Shown in pieces: positions 21,112 to 30,916 of a stretch of 64,000 bases of DNA. The stretch is from Rhinopomastus cyanomelas (lineage: Eukaryota; Chordata; Aves; Bucerotiformes; Rhinopomastidae). The DNA is taken from NCBI GenBank assembly GCA_013400115.1, contig VXBP01008924.1:434001-498000 (forward strand). The letters are read 5' to 3'. The position numbers and the translations under genes were made by a program. The notes beneath the pieces were generated by a model. It had not been told where the DNA came from. It did not search any database and saw nothing but the letters and a program-made list of their open reading frames with translations. The first letter of the stretch is position 1; every line of letters starts with the position of its first letter.

Positions 21112-21344
21112 TAAACCAGCAGGGTGGCTCAGAACACAGGTGGTTAGCAGATGGAGAGAGGTTCTGCTCCCACTCTACGCTGCCCTGCTGAGACCACAGC
21201 TGGAATCTTGTGTCCAGTTGTGGGCTCCTCAGGCCAGGTTGGCCGGGGCTCCAAGTACCCTGCTCTAGTGAGGGTGTCCCTGCCTCTGCAAGGGCTTGGA
21301 ACTAAATCACCTCAGAGATGCCTTCCATCCCTGGCCATTCTGTG
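21112..21344 (+). mobile_element. CR1 fragment with internal deletion
   Basis: RT text (GGTTCTGCTCCCACTCTACG, CAGTTGTGGGCTCCTCAG) jumps to the 3' end GAGGGTGTCCCTGCCTCTGC and a terminus near group F. The middle of the usual 3' region is missing. Confidence 0.85.
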
Positions 21345-21811
21345 ATCCAATACTGCTGAGAAATGCTCCCAGAACAGTCTCAGAGGCAGTATTTCCTTGA
21401 CTGTGTTATTCATGACCTATGAAGTCAACAAGCCAAAAAAGCAGCAAAGTGATGAGCAGGGCAAATTATTTATTTTAGGGAAGTGGTTCAAACGATATAA
21501 ATAAATGGTATTTACCGTAAGGTAATGCTGTGTTTACACGCACTTACAAATGAGTAAATTTCCCTGCCTCTTCTCCTTGTGCTCAACAGCTGTAATTTAG
21601 CTAAAAGTAGAATGCTGATTACATGGGAATCCTCCCCACCTGCATTAAGGCTGCTACACCTGTGGCCTTGTTCGTTTCGGGATACAGCTCAAAACACTGT
21701 CCTTGGGTCTGTAAAACCCCATTTGGGGTTAAGTTTTGGTTCTTTGAAGAAGCATCTCTGTTGTTCAGTTCTGCTGAAGTCTTTCATTGAAATCGTTACC
21801 CGCTAAGACTG
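21345..21811. other. Single-copy stretch with short exon-like segments
   Basis: On minus, 21548-21589 (42 bp) has a strong acceptor (TTTTAGCTAAATTACAG) and a GTAAGT donor with two open frames. A second 49-bp segment near 21693-21741 has fair sites. Both are too short to judge by frame alone. Confidence 0.3.
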
Positions 21812-22246
21812 TCACAGAATCACAGAACATGAGGGACTGGAAGGGTCCTCAAAAGATCATCCAGTCCAATGCTCCTGCCACAGCAGGATCCCCTAGACCA
21901 AGTCACACAGGAACAGTCCAGGCGGGTTTGAAACATCTCCAGAGAAGGAGTCCACAACCCCCTGGGCAGCCCCTTCCAGGGCTCTGGCACCCTCACCAAG
22001 AACAAGGTCCTTCTCACACTGATGTGGAACCTCCTCTGCTCCAGCTCACACCCACTGCCCCTTCTCCTGTCACTGGGTGCCCTTGAGCAGAGCCTGGCTC
22101 CATCCTCCTGACACCCACCCTTCACATATTGATCAACATCCATGGGGTCACCCCTCAGGCTCCTTTTTCCTCTAAGCTCAAGAGCCCCAGCTCCCTCAGC
22201 CTTTTCTCAGCAGGGAGATGCTCCCCTCCCTTCTCTGCGGCTAGCA
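21812..22246 (-). mobile_element. CR1 3' part, group A
   Basis: Full inverted UTR and RT end (minus text YVKGGCQEDGARLCSRAPSD). The codon frame is shifted once near 21950. Confidence 0.96.
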
Positions 22247-22675
22247 GACACCACCTGCAAAAATCTGCCATTAACTTAAGTTTGGGTGCTAAGATTATTG
22301 TTGTTTGGGTTTTTTTCTCTCTCTAACACTGAACAGGCTAGACAATTTAGAACAATAAAGCTTCGTCAGGTCCCTTGACTTCCACAACAATACTTTAAAT
22401 ACAGAATGTGGCTGGTGTGAAATGCACACGTTCCACTGGAGGCAGTGATTTCCATCGAAGTCACTGGCTGAAGTGATTACAAGTGTTGCTCAGAAATACA
22501 ACTAACAGATACCTTATTATATTTTCCAATTTAAAAAATTATTGTAAAGAGGAATGTTTTAGTATTTTTAAGGGATTTCCAGAGTAAAAGATTAACACAA
22601 TAAGAAATGTTCGAACTGCAGAATTTTTACTGGAAACAAGGGGTTTTGGCCCAGCCCATCCCACCCTGCACTTAC

Positions 22676-22745
22676 TTGGTTTCCTTATCTCTTCAGAACA
22701 ATGCCAATAGCTTGTTAACAGGCAAGATGCCATTTTAACAGATGG
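22676..22745 (-). CDS. Candidate internal exon
   Basis: 70 bp on minus with a very strong acceptor (CTTCTGGTTGCTGCACTGTCAG) and a GTAAGT donor (ACCAA/GTAAGT). Only one frame is open, PSVKMASCLLTSYWHCSEEI then RKP, phase 0 to 1. The frame partner downstream is not settled. Product unknown. Confidence 0.36.
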
Positions 22746-23023
22746 CTGACAGTGCAGCAACCAGAAGACCATGAACGAGCATCATACGTGTGTGCGGAGA
22801 GCACGACTCTCGGCTGTGAACACCCAGACATCTGCCTGTCCCAAGGTTATCACCCTATGGTTGAGGGGACGTGCCATCACTAATCTGTTTTATCGATGGA
22901 GAGGCTGAACTACTCAGTCCATTGTTAAAAAAGAACATTCTAGATGGGACAAAATAAGCTGCAAATTAAATGTTTGCCTCATAAAATGTCTCTTACTAGG
23001 TAGTAAAAATGGAGCCAATGTCT

Positions 23024-23255
23024 TCAGCTTGTTGAGATTAGTGCCTCAGAGTTTTCACAGTAGCTTATAGGCACAACTGTCAGCTCCAGATACTGCTGCA
23101 GCCTTCCTCTGAGGAGTTCTGACCAACTCGTATGTTTTTTCCATTTAAAAATGCTTTCAGCTATAATAAATAAGGAGCTTTCCTCAGCGGTCAAATGGCA
23201 CAGCATCAGGGAACAGAGCGCGCTTCTCGCTGCAGGGAACTTACTACTTTCAAGG
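23024..23255 (-). CDS. Candidate exon, best long minus open frame
   Basis: Acceptor CCTTACAAATACCCTTAG ends at 23256. The minus frame is then open to a stop at 23024: SSKFPAARSALCSLMLCHLT, later LLRGRLQQYLELTVVPISY. It enters at phase 2, matching the 40-bp candidate at 23424-23463 (strong acceptor, AATAAG/GTACTT donor; text RSKHITLLSHLI), so the two read continuously. No good donor was found before the stop, so the 3' border is open. The leucine-rich helical text is like the other candidates. Confidence 0.35.
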
Positions 23256-23423
23256 CTAAGGGTATTTGTAAGGCAATACAATAATTATTTCTAATAATTA
23301 TTCTCTAACAAAGCAGTCTCTAATGCTGTTGACTCCACCAAGACACTTTAGTACAACCAGATTTGGCTTTCTTATCTGGTATGAAGTTATTGTCCTTCTA
23401 AGAATGAAAACACACAGAAGTAC

Positions 23424-23463
23424 CTTATTAAGTGACTTAGCAGAGTGATGTGCTTGCTTCTTG
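23424..23463 (-). CDS. Candidate short internal exon
   Basis: 40 bp on minus between GTATGCTGATCATAG and AATAAG/GTACTT. One frame enters after two bases and leaves at phase 2, as required by the following exon. It lies 38 bp from a group A CR1. Confidence 0.28.
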
Positions 23464-23501
23464 CTATGATCAGCATACAAAGCGTTCATTTGTTGGGATT
23501 A

Positions 23502-23892
23502 TCACAGAATCACACCACATTAGGGACTGGAAGGGACACAGAAAGATCATTCACTCAAATCCCCCCTGCCACAGCAGGATCCCCTAGACCCAGTCACACA
23601 GGAACATGTCCAGGCGGGTTTTAAATGTCTCCAGAGAAGGACACTCCAACCCCTACCGGGCAGCCCTTTCCACGGCTCTGTCACCCTCACCGTGAAGGTC
23701 CTTCTCACACTGATGTGGAACCTGCTCTGCTCCAGCTCACACCTGTTGCCCCTTGTTCTGTCGTTGGGTGCCCCTAAGCAGAGCCTGGGCTCCATCCTCC
23801 TCCTCACCCCTTCCATATTTATCAACACTGATGGGGTCATCCCTCAGTCTCCTTTTCTCCAAGCTCAAGAGACCCAGCTCCCTCAGACTTGA
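23502..23892 (-). mobile_element. CR1 3' part, group A
   Basis: Inverted terminus TCACAGAATCACACCACATT, UTR, RT end (minus NDRTRGNRCELEQSRFHISV). Truncated at the LGSLELEKRR region. Confidence 0.95.
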
Positions 23893-24010
23893 TCCACTGT
23901 ACAGACCGTGTTTTAGAAGGCAATGCTAATGGGTTTTGAGTGCAGTAATGCTAAATGAATTTAGTAGCTGTTGGGCAAAACAAAAAGCTACTCACATTTA
24001 ACAACCTCAC

Positions 24011-24072
24011 CTTTGTTGCCACTACAAATCTAACGCATACAGCATTTATTGAGCAGGTAGAGAGGAAACTGT
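24011..24072 (-). CDS. Candidate internal exon
   Basis: 62 bp on minus bounded by a strong acceptor (TTAGAGTATTTCCTCACAG) and a strong donor (ACAAAG/GTGAGG). Only one frame is open, SFLSTCSINAVCVRFVVATK, entering after two bases. The candidate at 25267-25324 leaves at phase 1 in one of its frames, so they join with an Asp codon across the splice. Confidence 0.38.
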
Positions 24073-24304
24073 CTGTGAGGAAATACTCTAATTCTGTGAA
24101 ATGCACTTATCTTAACAGCATAAAGACAGGATGGTCCTGTACGATGAAGTAATCTTCTAATTTCTTCCTATTTAATGTTAATTTTTCATGATAAATATCA
24201 GATTAAATTCAAAGACATACTTCGAGAATTATAAAATGAACAACTGCGAACACACATGTAACAGGAGCACTCAGGGTTGTATTTTCCTTCTCTTTCCCCC
24301 TTCA

Positions 24305-24450
24305 GAGTCACAGAGCATTAGGGATTGGAAGGGACCTCCCAAGACCATCCAGTCTAATCCCCCTGCCACAGCAGGATGCCCTAGATCCAGTCGCACAGGA
24401 ACATGGCCAGGGGGGTTTGAAACGTCTCCAGAGAAGGAGACTCCACTTCC
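24305..24450 (-). mobile_element. CR1 3' end fragment, group A
   Basis: Inverted terminus GAGTCACAGAGCATTAGGGA to GAAGGAGACTCCACTTCC. Confidence 0.94.
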
Positions 24451-24529
24451 TTCTGTAATACCCTTAGAGCTTTCTGCAGTACTCTTTCCCCATGTCAGTT
24501 TTATATGCAAAATAATAGGGTCTTCATCT

Positions 24530-24670
24530 GTTCTTAATTAATCCAATTAATTAATCCAATTCATCTAATCTTAAATAATCAATTAAGATTAATTTGAATG
24601 CTAACATCCGCTCACATTATTAGTAGTAGTAGTTGCAGCAACAGCAGTAGAGGTAGCATAAGTAAATTAT
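24530..24670. repeat. AT-rich low-complexity run and trinucleotide stretch
   Basis: 24536-24600 is built from TTAATTAATCCAATTAATTA-like text. 24621-24650 is an imperfect TAG/CAG trinucleotide run. Confidence 0.7.
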
Positions 24671-24825
24671 TAAAATTAGATGTTAATATATTATTAAAGT
24701 AAATCAAATAGCAGACAACGATAAGGGATGGGCATTCTGATGAAGTGACATCAGCTTAGCCAGTTGATGGCGAAGTTATATTCTGCTGTTACTGGTACTA
24801 AAGTAACGACAAATGCCATTAGCAA

Positions 24826-25073
24826 ATGGGTGTGAGCTGGAACAGAGGAGGTTCCACATAAATATGAGAAGGACCTTCTTCCCAGTGAGGGTGGACAGAG
24901 CCCTTCAAGGGGCTACCCAAGGGGGTTGTGGTATCTCCTTCTCTGGAGACGTTTAAACCTGGCCGACCACGTTCCTGTGCGACTGGATCTAGGGGATCCT
25001 GCTGTGGCAGGGGGACTGGGCTGGATGACCTTTTGAGGTCCTTTCCAATCCCTAATGTTCTGTGATTCTGTGA
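24826..25073 (+). mobile_element. CR1 3' end, group A
   Basis: Begins GGGTGTGAGCTGGAACAGAG and ends with the full terminus and two octamers. A group B copy follows with no gap. Confidence 0.95.
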
Positions 25074-25215
25074 GTCCCCATCCCTGGATGAGTTTAAAAG
25101 TCACTTACATGCAGTGTTGGGGGATCTGGTCTAGGGGTGAACTCATAGAACAGGGTTGATGATTGGACTCTATGATCCCAAGGGTCTTTTCCAACCTGGA
25201 TGATTCTGTGATTCA
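25074..25215 (+). mobile_element. CR1 3' end fragment, group B, joined to the preceding tail
   Basis: CCCCATCCCTGGATGAGTTT to the B terminus. Its truncated 5' end starts exactly at the octamer tail of the group A copy. Confidence 0.94.
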
Positions 25216-25266
25216 AATAACTTTCAGACTAGAATTTGGTGGAAAAACTCTAAAGAGAGGACTCAC

Positions 25267-25324
25267 CTGACACCTGTAGTTGAGAGACGCAATCGCTGTC
25301 GCTGTTGGTACGACTGGTTTTCAT
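25267..25324 (-). CDS. Candidate internal exon with consensus splice sites
   Basis: 58 bp on minus between GGTTCCTTTTTCCTAG and GTCAG/GTGAGT, the best splice pair in the window. Two frames are open: MKTSRTNSDSDCVSQLQVS (phase 0 to 1) and ENQSYQQRQRLRLSTTGV (phase 1 to 2). The first is compatible with the exon at 24011-24072. The short length keeps certainty low. Confidence 0.42.
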
Positions 25325-25699
25325 CTAGGAAAAAGGAACCAGATCAGAAGGTTTTTAATGGCTTCATAATATAAATGAATGCAGAAAAACACATCAATAG
25401 GAAACAGAACCCAATCCGGCAGCAGCAACATCCTTGAAGATCTGCATGCTTCGATGCCAGGGAAAAAGTCAACATATAAATTAAACATTTACAGGGACCA
25501 TTCAGGAAAACAAAGCAATATAAGCAAAGCCATGTGACAGACTGCTGCAGCCAAACAGTTTAATTTATATGGTGTCTGCATGTCAGGAATGTAAAAGACC
25601 GTTAATTTCATCGGTTTTCATATTTTATTTATGTAGACAATGCAGCTTGTACATTCATGTATTCATTCCCAGCAGTGATTCTTTTGCTGATTCAATTCT
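25325..25699. other. Single-copy stretch with a possible exon
   Basis: A strong minus acceptor (TTACATTCCTGACATGCAG, exon side 25575) precedes the open text KLNCLAAAVCHMALLILLCF, ending in a stop near 25492. No good donor. Confidence 0.3.
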
Positions 25700-26097
25700 G
25701 CAAGAAGCAGACCCTCTGCTGCATTAAAAACTGGCTGGATGACCGGGCACGGGGAGTGGTTGTGAATGGTGCTGCATCCAACTGGCGTCCAGTAATGATC
25801 CCCCCAGGGATCACTACTCACACGACCGGCCTGAAGGAATCAAATCTACCCTTAGTAAAATAATGGATGTCACCACGTTGGGGGGGAGTGTCTACCTGCT
25901 GGAGGGGAGCAAGATGCTGCAGAGAGATCTGGATAGGCTGGGTCAACAGGCTGAGGTTTAACAGGGCCAAGGGCAGGGTCCTACACTTTGGCCACAAGAA
26001 CTGCCTGCAGCTACAGACTGGGGGATGAGGGGCTGGAGAGCAGCCTGGCAGAGAGGGACCTGGCAGTACTGGGTGACAACCAGCTGAACAGGATAAA
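25700..26097 (+). mobile_element. CR1 central reverse-transcriptase fragment
   Basis: Plus translation CIKNWLDDRARGVVVNGAAS matches the CR1 RT segment that precedes the VPQGSVLGP region. Later text (ATGCTGCAGAGAGATCTGGA) matches the part after the catalytic aspartates. The catalytic block itself appears deleted. Confidence 0.85.
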
Positions 26098-26189
26098 GAG
26101 GCTTAACTTCACACTAATACTGTTACTATCACTGAAGTAGCTACTGTCTGGGATTTATTCAGGTCCTGGTGGTTTTCTTCTATTGTCAA

Positions 26190-26263
26190 AGTTAAAACCC
26201 ATGATATGGGCTGGTCTCAGTGATCTAGGAGATCCTTTCCAACCATGATTATTCTGTGATATC
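26190..26263 (+). mobile_element. CR1 terminal fragment, H-like
   Basis: ATGGGCTGGTCTCAGTGATC then AGATCCTTTCCAACCATGAT and a tail octamer. Confidence 0.7.
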
Positions 26264-26379
26264 CTTAAAAAAACCCAAAACTATACTGCCTAAGGCTAGA
26301 AATCAGTTGGAATCAGGCAATGGCTGGTCAGGTGTGGGTAGACGAGGGGATGTTGTAAAAGAAGCAGTTAACCATAGAC

Positions 26380-26523
26380 ATGGTGGAGTCTCCTTCTCTG
26401 GAGCCGTTTCAAACCCACCTGAGCATGTTCCTGTGTGACTAGTTCTAGGGGATCCTGCTGTGGCAGGGGGATGGGACTGGATGATCTTTCGAGGCCCCTT
26501 CCAATCCCTGATGTTCTGTGATT
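26380..26523 (+). mobile_element. CR1 3' end fragment, group A
   Basis: GGTGGAGTCTCCTTCTCTGG to the A terminus. Confidence 0.94.
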
Positions 26524-26579
26524 CAAGTCACAGGGCTCATCAGCAAAAACCTTTTAGAGGTTTGCTGAGACCCACTCAC

Positions 26580-26615
26580 CTTATGGGTTTTGCTCTCAGG
26601 TTTCTCACGTGCTTT
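26580..26615 (-). CDS. Candidate microexon
   Basis: 36 bp on minus between AACCCTATTTTTAAAATACAG and CATAAG/GTGAGT. Two frames open (KAREKPESKTHK or KHVRNLRAKPI). Strong sites, but too short to test by frame. Confidence 0.27.
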
Positions 26616-26744
26616 CTGTATTTTAAAAATAGGGTTTCTTGGGGGTGGTGGAGAAGCAAACTGCATTTTGAAAGTGGTTTGCATCATAATAACTGTTTCT
26701 CAACAGTAATCTCATATTCTGTTATTGCTTTCTAATTACTACTT

Positions 26745-26909
26745 AGCAAGGAGATTAAGTTCCATTGTGTTCCAAAGTAGCTCCAACTTGCTGTACTGCT
26801 TATCAATATAACCAGCTGTTCTGCGGTAGATTCAGCGATGACGGCATTTTTAATTGCTTTTTTCGTTTGGCTAAGTAAGTTCAGATGGTCACTAATTAGT
26901 TCTGTCATG
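26745..26909 (-). CDS. Candidate exon, alpha-helical segment
   Basis: A good minus acceptor (TAACAAAACTACCTCAG) ends at 26910. After one base the frame reads MTELISDHLNLLSQTKKAIK, then NAVIAESTAEQLVILISSTA, and is open to a stop at 26732. The donor is unclear: GTAGTA about 26744 gives a phase not compatible with the next candidate. The amphipathic helical text is similar in style to the 12.8 kb and 16.3 kb segments. Confidence 0.35.
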
Positions 26910-27310
26910 CTGAGGTAGTTTTGTTATGAACAATGTAATCAGCGTTTCATTGAAAAGAGAACTTTCCCGAGATCAACACTGCTTAATTATCCCTAGGAAT
27001 CCATCCTCAGCTTCTCTATTTGTTATTGCTGTCATGACTAAGGTGACATGAATTAAACCCAACTGCCACTTAAAAGAAAGCTTCGACTAGTGCACATAAT
27101 GATTTCCCATTTTCCTCTGCTGAAAAGCAAATCAATCGAAACAGTCATAAAGATTTATTCTTTATTAAGGCCTGTGCTTCGCTTTAGGGCAGCTCAAGTG
27201 ATTTCAAAATTACAAGGCACTGAAGCGGTTTATGATATTCACACTTGGGTCTGTGTTTCTCTTACATAAAGCACCCTGCGATGACTAGTCCTGGCTTCGG
27301 TGTTTTCACC
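26910..27310. other. Single-copy spacer
   Basis: One very strong minus acceptor (GATTGATTTGCTTTTCAG, about 27124) is followed by frames that stop within about 20 codons. No repeat. Confidence 0.4.
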
Positions 27311-27404
27311 TCACGGAATCACAGAGCATCAGGGATTGGAAGGGACCTCCAAAGATCATCCAGTATAATTCCCCTGCTACAGCAGGGCTACCTGGACCTC
27401 ATCC
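27311..27404 (-). mobile_element. CR1 terminal fragment, group A
   Basis: Inverted terminus CACGGAATCACAGAGCATCA, broken after about 90 bp. Confidence 0.9.
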
Positions 27405-27547
27405 AGCGGAAGGAAAAAAGTCTCCCTGAATAAAAAAATAATCACATTTTTCTTCAAGATGGATGAAAAAAAGAAACCAACCAAAAAAACCTTTAAAAAC
27501 CCTCATTCATTAAAAAGTCTGGAGCATTAGTTTTTCAGTATTTTGTA

Positions 27548-27646
27548 GAATCGCAGAATCATTCAGGTTGGAAAAGACCCCTGGGGTCATTGAGTCCAAC
27601 CATCAACCCTACACTACAAGGTCACTCCCAAACCAGATCCCTCCAC
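27548..27646 (-). mobile_element. CR1 terminal fragment, group B
   Basis: Inverted B terminus AGAATCATTCAGGTTGGAAA to CCAAACCAGATCCCTCCA. Confidence 0.92.
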
Positions 27647-27739
27647 ACTTCCTTTACTAAACAACCACTGCTGGTTGTTGGTTTTGTTTAAAAATAATAT
27701 AATACTAATGATAGGTTGAGTCGTTAGCATGGTGGAGGT

Positions 27740-27843
27740 GTTAGAGGCTGGTGCTGCTCCTCTCACATTCCTAATGATAGGACAAGGGGAAACGGCCTTA
27801 AGTTGCATCAGGAGAGGTTTAGATCGGATCTTAGGAAGAAATA
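27740..27843 (+). mobile_element. CR1 fragment, group E, first of two in tandem
   Basis: GAGGCTGGTGCTGCTCCTCT to GGATCTTAGGAAGAAAT. Stops there. 18 bp later the same segment starts again in the next copy. Confidence 0.9.
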
Positions 27844-27861
27844 ACCACAATCAGAATGACA

Positions 27862-28122
27862 CGAGGCTGATGCTGGTGTCTTCTCCCAAATTACTAATGA
27901 TAGGACAAAGGGAAATGGCCTTGAGTTGTACCAGAGGAGGCTGAGATTGGATCTTAGGAAGTTCTTTCCTGAGAGAGTGGCTGGGCACTGGAACAGGCTG
28001 CCCAGGGAGGTGGTGGAGTCCCCATCCCTGGAGGGGTTTAAAAACCAAGTAACTTGAGCACTGGAGGCCATGGTGTAGGGGTTAGGGAGCTGTTGTGCTA
28101 AGGGCTGGACTTGATTCTGTGA
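27862..28122 (+). mobile_element. CR1 3' end, group E
   Basis: CTGATGCTGGTGTCTTCTCC to the CATGGTGTAGGGGTTAGGGA segment. The last part of the usual E terminus is deleted before GATTCTGTGAT. Confidence 0.92.
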
Positions 28123-28246
28123 TTTTATAAATAGTAGTTCTGTATCCTATAGTTCAAAAAACTCTGTTTCACAGTGGAGCAAAAAGGCATCAATGGGATT
28201 TGTTACAGCAGTTAACCTTACTGTCACACTGGGATCTCATCCATGT

Positions 28247-28584
28247 TCATAAATATGGAAAGGGTGGGTGTCAGGAGGATGGAGCCAGGCTCTGCTCAGG
28301 GGCACCCAGTGACAGGACAAGGGGCAGCGGGTGTGAGCTGGAGCAGAGGAGGTTCCACATCAGTGTGAGAAGGACCTTCTTCCCAGTGAGGGTGACAGAG
28401 CCTTGCAACGGTCTTCCCAGAGGGGTTGTGGAGTCTCCTCCTCTGGAGATGTTTAAAACCCACCTGGACCCTGTTTAAAACACATCCTGTGTGACTTCAA
28501 CTAGGGGATTGTGCTGTGGCAGGGGGCTGGGACTGGATGATCTTTCGAGGTCCCTTCCAATCCCCAGTGTTCTGGGGTTCTGTG
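28247..28584 (+). mobile_element. CR1 3' end, group A
   Basis: AGGGTGGGTGTCAGGAGGAT to the terminus, with a small internal duplication of the ACCCACCTGGACC segment near 28455-28490. Confidence 0.95.
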
Positions 28585-28994
28585 CCTGCACCACTGTACT
28601 TGCATCCTTACTCTAATGTACATCACAGCCATTGCTGCAGAGCCAAACCCATTTTATTCTACACATAACTACAACTTGCACGCTGCTAACTGCATAAAAA
28701 CAGATGGCTTCATCACACTCTAGTAAGAGAACTAAAACAAATCAGCTGTTAACTACCTGATCATTTGGAAATGTGGAAACAAAGTGCCAGGCAGGTCAAG
28801 ACAAGTTCACACTGAGGAAATGGGACACATCTCCATCCTAAAACCTTGCAGGCTCAGCACAAAGCCTGACAAACCTCCCTTACTGGGCTGCAGTGGTGCA
28901 GTTATGGAATGCAAAGGCATCAAGTCAGCGGTAGTCCACTACAACCACACGAGTTTGTATCGTTGTAGGGGAAACAGGGCAAGATGCATTGTGC
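28585..28994. other. Single-copy spacer
   Basis: A plus open frame runs 28784-29077 into the CR1 copy. No splice borders support it. Confidence 0.4.
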
Positions 28995-29305
28995 CAGTTG
29001 TGTCCAGCCATCATCCCTACTCTACACAGCTCAGCCTTAATCCACATCCCTCAACAATGCATCTGAATGACCCTTAAACACGTCCAGGGATTGTGACACC
29101 CTGGGCAGCCCGTTTCAATGCCTGGCCACTCTCTCCCAAAAGAATTTTTTTCCTGATAACCAGCCTAACCCTCCCCTGTTGAAGCTTGAAGCCCTTCTCT
29201 CTGCTTCTGTCACCTGTGAGAACAGCCCAGCACCAACATCTCTGCAGGGTCCTTTCAGACAGTTGCGGGGAGGGAGGAGGTTTCCCCTCAGCCTCCTCTT
29301 CCCTT
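28995..29305 (-). mobile_element. CR1 3' part, group B, diverged at its end
   Basis: The terminal 70 bp are badly diverged (CCATCATCCCTACTCTACAC). From 29075 the B UTR and RT end (minus RDVGAGLFSQV) are clear. Confidence 0.88.
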
Positions 29306-29857
29306 TGTGCTTCACCTTTGCCTTGAACAACGTTCTCAGGCAACAAAACTCCTCATAAATATTTATGATGAGTGTACATTTTCATTTAAATATAAATTAT
29401 TTAGACTTCTTATCAGAGAATTATGTCAAGGTAGAGAACATGTTAGTGTGTCTAGTTCACAGAGCAGTCTCCTATGAATAACTCTTTCGCATGGCAAACC
29501 AACAGTTTCCATGTCTAAGCCACAGTGGTTTAGGCTGTTAACAGGACAGCTGAAGCTAGTTCTAACCATTGACTTGATTTTCAGACAGTAGTAAGATGTA
29601 GCCTTAAATCCAGAGTGCTTTTGCAAGAGCCAAATCTCCATATTTTGTATGCCAAGACATCCAAAATGCTAAAACCCTTGAAGACTTCTAAATAAAAGTT
29701 AAGGCCAAGGGCTCAAGAAATTCCTCATCTACTAACCAGGGGAGAAAGAGTTTCCCGAGGAAGACCTACAATAGGCTTATTCTCTCTTTATACTTCTATG
29801 CAAGGTTTCCTTGGTTATTGAGGAAATAATTACCAAAACAGTGTGGAGCTACAGCGT
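29306..29857. other. Single-copy stretch with open minus text
   Basis: Two strong minus acceptors (exon sides 29534 and 29731) precede open text: LNHCGLDMETVGLPCERVIH and DEEFLEPLALTFI. Neither has a convincing donor before the stop. Confidence 0.3.
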
Positions 29858-30077
29858 GATACAGATGGATGTTAGGAAGCCTTTCCTCAAGGAAAGGGGG
29901 ATCAGAGCCTGGACTGGACTGCCCAGGGCAGTGGGGGAGTGTCTACCTCTGGAAGTGTTGAAGGACAGCCTGGCTGTGGCCATCAGTGCCCTGGTCTGGC
30001 CGCTGTGGTGGTGTCTGGTCCTAGGCTGGGCTGGATGAGCCCAGAGGGCTTTTTCTGCCTCAATAATTCTGTGATTA
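29858..30077 (+). mobile_element. CR1 3' end, group C
   Basis: GATGTTAGGAAGCCTTTCCT to GAGGGCTTTTTCTGCCTCAA and a tail octamer. Confidence 0.94.
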
Positions 30078-30078
30078 C

Positions 30079-30176
30079 AGTCAGTGACAATGGTTTGTTC
30101 CTCAAAGATGGTGTCAGATACAACTCTTATCAAGTCACTGAAGAGTCGTGGCATCACAGCCATCCAGATACCAGGG
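30079..30176 (-). CDS. Candidate exon ending at a CR1 tail
   Basis: 98 bp on minus: acceptor AAGTACCTGCTTCTAAAAG, open text PGIWMAVMPRLFSDLIRVVS, fair donor TGACT/GTAATC. The donor GT lies at the edge of the group C CR1 terminus (30077), so the CR1 tail supplies part of the donor motif. Phase 2 to 1. Confidence 0.3.
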
Positions 30177-30228
30177 CTTTTAGAAGCAGGTACTTGACAA
30201 CAGTGAGGTCCCATCACATGTTCATATG

Positions 30229-30304
30229 ATGATCCTGCTGTAGCAGGGGAACTGGATGATCTTTGGAGGTCCCTTCCAATCCCTAATGTTCTGTGATTCT
30301 GTGA
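30229..30304 (+). mobile_element. CR1 terminal fragment, group A
   Basis: GATCCTGCTGTAGCAGGGGA to two tail units. Confidence 0.92.
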
Positions 30305-30916
30305 ATCCAAACTGTTAGAAATTAAATTCCTGATAAAATATTACTCATCCTAGATGAGATGATTCTTTTACAATTCAATACAGAGGAGTTTGTTATTATT
30401 GAAATAGGGGCCAGACCTTGGCTCTTGCTTACAAACAGTATAAACCTCCTTGGGCTCCACCCAGAGAAACTCTCGCTCTGCTTGCTCTGATAGAATGCAT
30501 TTATTTCTGTATGTTTTATTCTTTGGCTCATTATCGATTTCTCATTTGTTCTCCTTGTTGTGTTTCAGCCTACGCGCTCATAAGTGAAAGTAAAATCATC
30601 ATCCATTGTCTTCACAGCCTCTGTTCTTTCCTCCAGACCTCTCCACAGTACTGGCTCTGTTGCTGAGCTTTTATTGTAATTACAGTCTGATCTTAAGAAC
30701 TCTCACGTAAAAAAAAAGGAATGGAAAATCAAATACAACCCACTTGACCTATTTTCCCCAAAGAAAACAGCCTTTACTGTTGTTTATAAAAATGAAGTTT
30801 AAAAAAAGACAAACAAAATTGAAATAGAGAGTTAAGACCTTTCAGATCTTACCCCAGGAGTTATTGAATCATTTTAGATACCACAGATAGATTAATTAGG
30901 TATTAAATTAAATTAA
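30305..30916. other. Single-copy spacer
   Basis: A very strong plus acceptor (TCTCCTTGTTGTGTTTCAG, about 30569) precedes a 32-codon frame ending in a stop. The minus strand is open there too. Poly-A of 9 at about 30709. No gene called. Confidence 0.4.

Noticed and set aside
24616..24660. Expanded trinucleotide (TAG/CAG) disease-type repeat
   Set aside because: Only a few imperfect units.
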